64,000 nucleotides of DNA, from NCBI GenBank assembly GCA_963708205.1, contig OY970196.1, forward strand, positions 2,232,001 through 2,296,000, read 5' to 3'. Source of the DNA: CAVYTF01 sp963708205. Lineage in GTDB: Bacteria > Bacteroidota > Bacteroidia > Chitinophagales > Chitinophagaceae. The notes under the pieces were generated by a model. The model did not search any database, was not told the origin of the DNA, and was given only the letters and a program-made list of their open reading frames with translations. The position numbers were made by a program, and so were the translations under genes. Of this stretch, positions 62,977 to 64,000 are shown in pieces. Every line of letters starts with the position of its first letter. Position 1 is the first letter of the stretch.

Positions 62977-64000
62977 ATGAACCCAAATGAAGCACCCATA
63001 ATTGTGGGACTTGACATCGGTACCACCAAAATTGCTGCCATTGCCGGAAGAAAAAATGAATACGGCAAACTTGAAATTTTAGGGTTTGGCCGCGCCAACA
63101 GCAATGGCGTGCAGCATGGACAAGTGCTGAACATTGATCAAACAATTAAAGCCATTCAACAGGCGCTTATTAATTGCCGTGAAAGTAATCCTGAATTGGA
63201 AATTAATGAAGTGTATGTTGGCGTTGCAGGGCATCACATCAAAAGCCTTCAAACCCGCGGTGACATTGTACGCCAGGATTCTGAAATAGAAATTCAGCGT
63301 AACGAAATTGATCTGCTTATAGAAAATCAACGAAAAACTTTTATTCCCGCAGGCGATCAAATCATTGATGTTATACCGCAGGATTTTCAGGTAGATAATT
63401 TTCAAAATATAAAAGATCCTGTTGGATATAATGGTGTGAAAGTTGGTGCAAATTTTCACATCATTACCGGAGATAGAAATGCAATTAAAAATATAAATCG
63501 TGCTGTTGAAAGAAGTCATCTTAAAACAAAAGACCTCGTACTGCAACCGCTTGCATCTGCAAGTGCAGTGATGAGTGATATTGATATGGAAGCAGGAGTT
63601 GCCATTCTGGATATTGGCGGTGGCACAAGTGATCTTGCTGTTTTTTATGAAGGTATTTTAAAACATACAGCAGTTATTCCTTTTGGCGGAGAAAATATCA
63701 CCAATGATATAAGAATGGGATTGGGTGTTTTGAAAGGTCAGGCAGAAGCAATGAAAGTACAGTTCGGTGAGGCATTGAGTGATGAAGCAAAAACAAATGC
63801 ATTCATTACTATTCCTGGATTAAAAGGCATGCAGCCAAAAGAAATAAGTGTAAAAAATCTTGCGAATATTATCCAGGCAAGAATGAGTGAGATACTTGAT
63901 TTTGTTACGTATCATTTGAAGCAGGTTGGTCTTGACAGCCGTGCATTGAATGGTGGTATAATCCTTACTGGTGGCGGCTCTCAGCTTAAACATTTAATTC
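62977..64000 (+). CDS. ftsA: Cell division protein FtsA, 3' end cut by window edge
   Basis: FtsA tethers FtsZ to the membrane and recruits later division proteins. The visible 341 codons start at ATG 62977 and show the actin-fold phosphate loop IIVGLDIGTTKIAAIAG at 8-24, the 1C domain region GVAGHHIKSLQTRGDIVR near 85-102, the second phosphate motif AILDIGGGTSDLAVFYEG near 209-226, and the adenosine motif GGIILTGGGSQLKHLI at the window end. The C-terminal part, including the amphipathic helix, is missing. ftsZ should follow. Confidence 0.95.
   Translation, partial: MNPNEAPIIVGLDIGTTKIAAIAGRKNEYGKLEILGFGRANSNGVQHGQVLNIDQTIKAIQQALINCRESNPELEINEVYVGVAGHHIKSLQTRGDIVRQDSEIEIQRNEIDLLIENQRKTFIPAGDQIIDVIPQDFQVDNFQNIKDPVGYNGVKVGANFHIITGDRNAIKNINRAVERSHLKTKDLVLQPLASASAVMSDIDMEAGVAILDIGGGTSDLAVFYEGILKHTAVIPFGGENITNDIRMGLGVLKGQAEAMKVQFGEALSDEAKTNAFITIPGLKGMQPKEISVKNLANIIQARMSEILDFVTYHLKQVGLDSRALNGGIILTGGGSQLKHLI

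Noticed and set aside
1..64000. tRNA, rRNA or CRISPR features
   Set aside because: The gaps are all short and none shows a cloverleaf, rRNA or regularly spaced repeats; the dispersed 39-base repeat has no array layout.

Overview
The window is one contig of an AT-rich member of the Bacteroidota, most probably Chitinophagaceae or a close relative. This is inferred from gene content and signals: the efp-accB-accC run, a fused isobutyryl-CoA mutase (IcmF), many SusC-free outer-membrane barrels and WKNG-repeat lipoproteins, a Rrf2 regulator, a long QueA, a long-loop MraY, and promoters of the Bacteroidota type (TTTG, 17 bases, TAnnTTTG, best seen upstream of efp). About 62 protein genes fill the sequence. 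No gap between genes exceeds about 210 bases. I saw no rRNA, tRNA, CRISPR array, prophage or insertion sequence.

Positions 1-31,990 are mostly housekeeping genes in short runs on both strands: partial kdsA, threonine dehydrogenase, bioB, a PhzF isomerase, a YtxH/holin-like envelope cluster, a class III aminotransferase, a DAO-type oxidoreductase, sucD, a FtsX/LolCDE-like ABC pair with a DUF4836 lipoprotein, an L,D-transpeptidase, nadB, an LpxL-type acyltransferase, a metallo-beta-lactamase/rhodanese protein with an ArsR regulator, tsaB, ridA, galK with an aldose epimerase, icmF, efp-accB-accC, and a prenyl diphosphate synthase. A WKNG-repeat lipoprotein here is broken by a one-base frameshift. 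Positions 32,140-48,220 carry an amino-acid permease with rimM, GtrA, a TMEM175-like channel, cystathionine beta-synthase, two small envelope genes with Cys motifs, ASCH and VOC proteins, an amine oxidase, a nitroreductase whose C-terminus is frameshifted, a thioredoxin/TPR protein, pruA, yidC and an orphan histidine kinase.

Positions 48,227-64,000 hold queA and, diverging from it, the division and cell wall (dcw) cluster in classical order: mraZ, rsmH, ftsL, ftsI, murE, mraY, murD, ftsW, murG, murC, ftsQ, ftsA (cut by the window end). Its products make UDP-MurNAc-pentapeptide and lipids I and II and build the septal synthase. The queA-mraZ gap contains a clear MraZ box (three 7-mers at exact 10-base spacing) and an array of DnaA-box-like 9-mers.

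The most interesting unexplained structure is a short intergenic repeat. It has a 20-base core with a conserved hairpin and occurs once between the ABC genes and in four of the five larger gaps of the dcw cluster. No wholly new multi-gene system was recognised.
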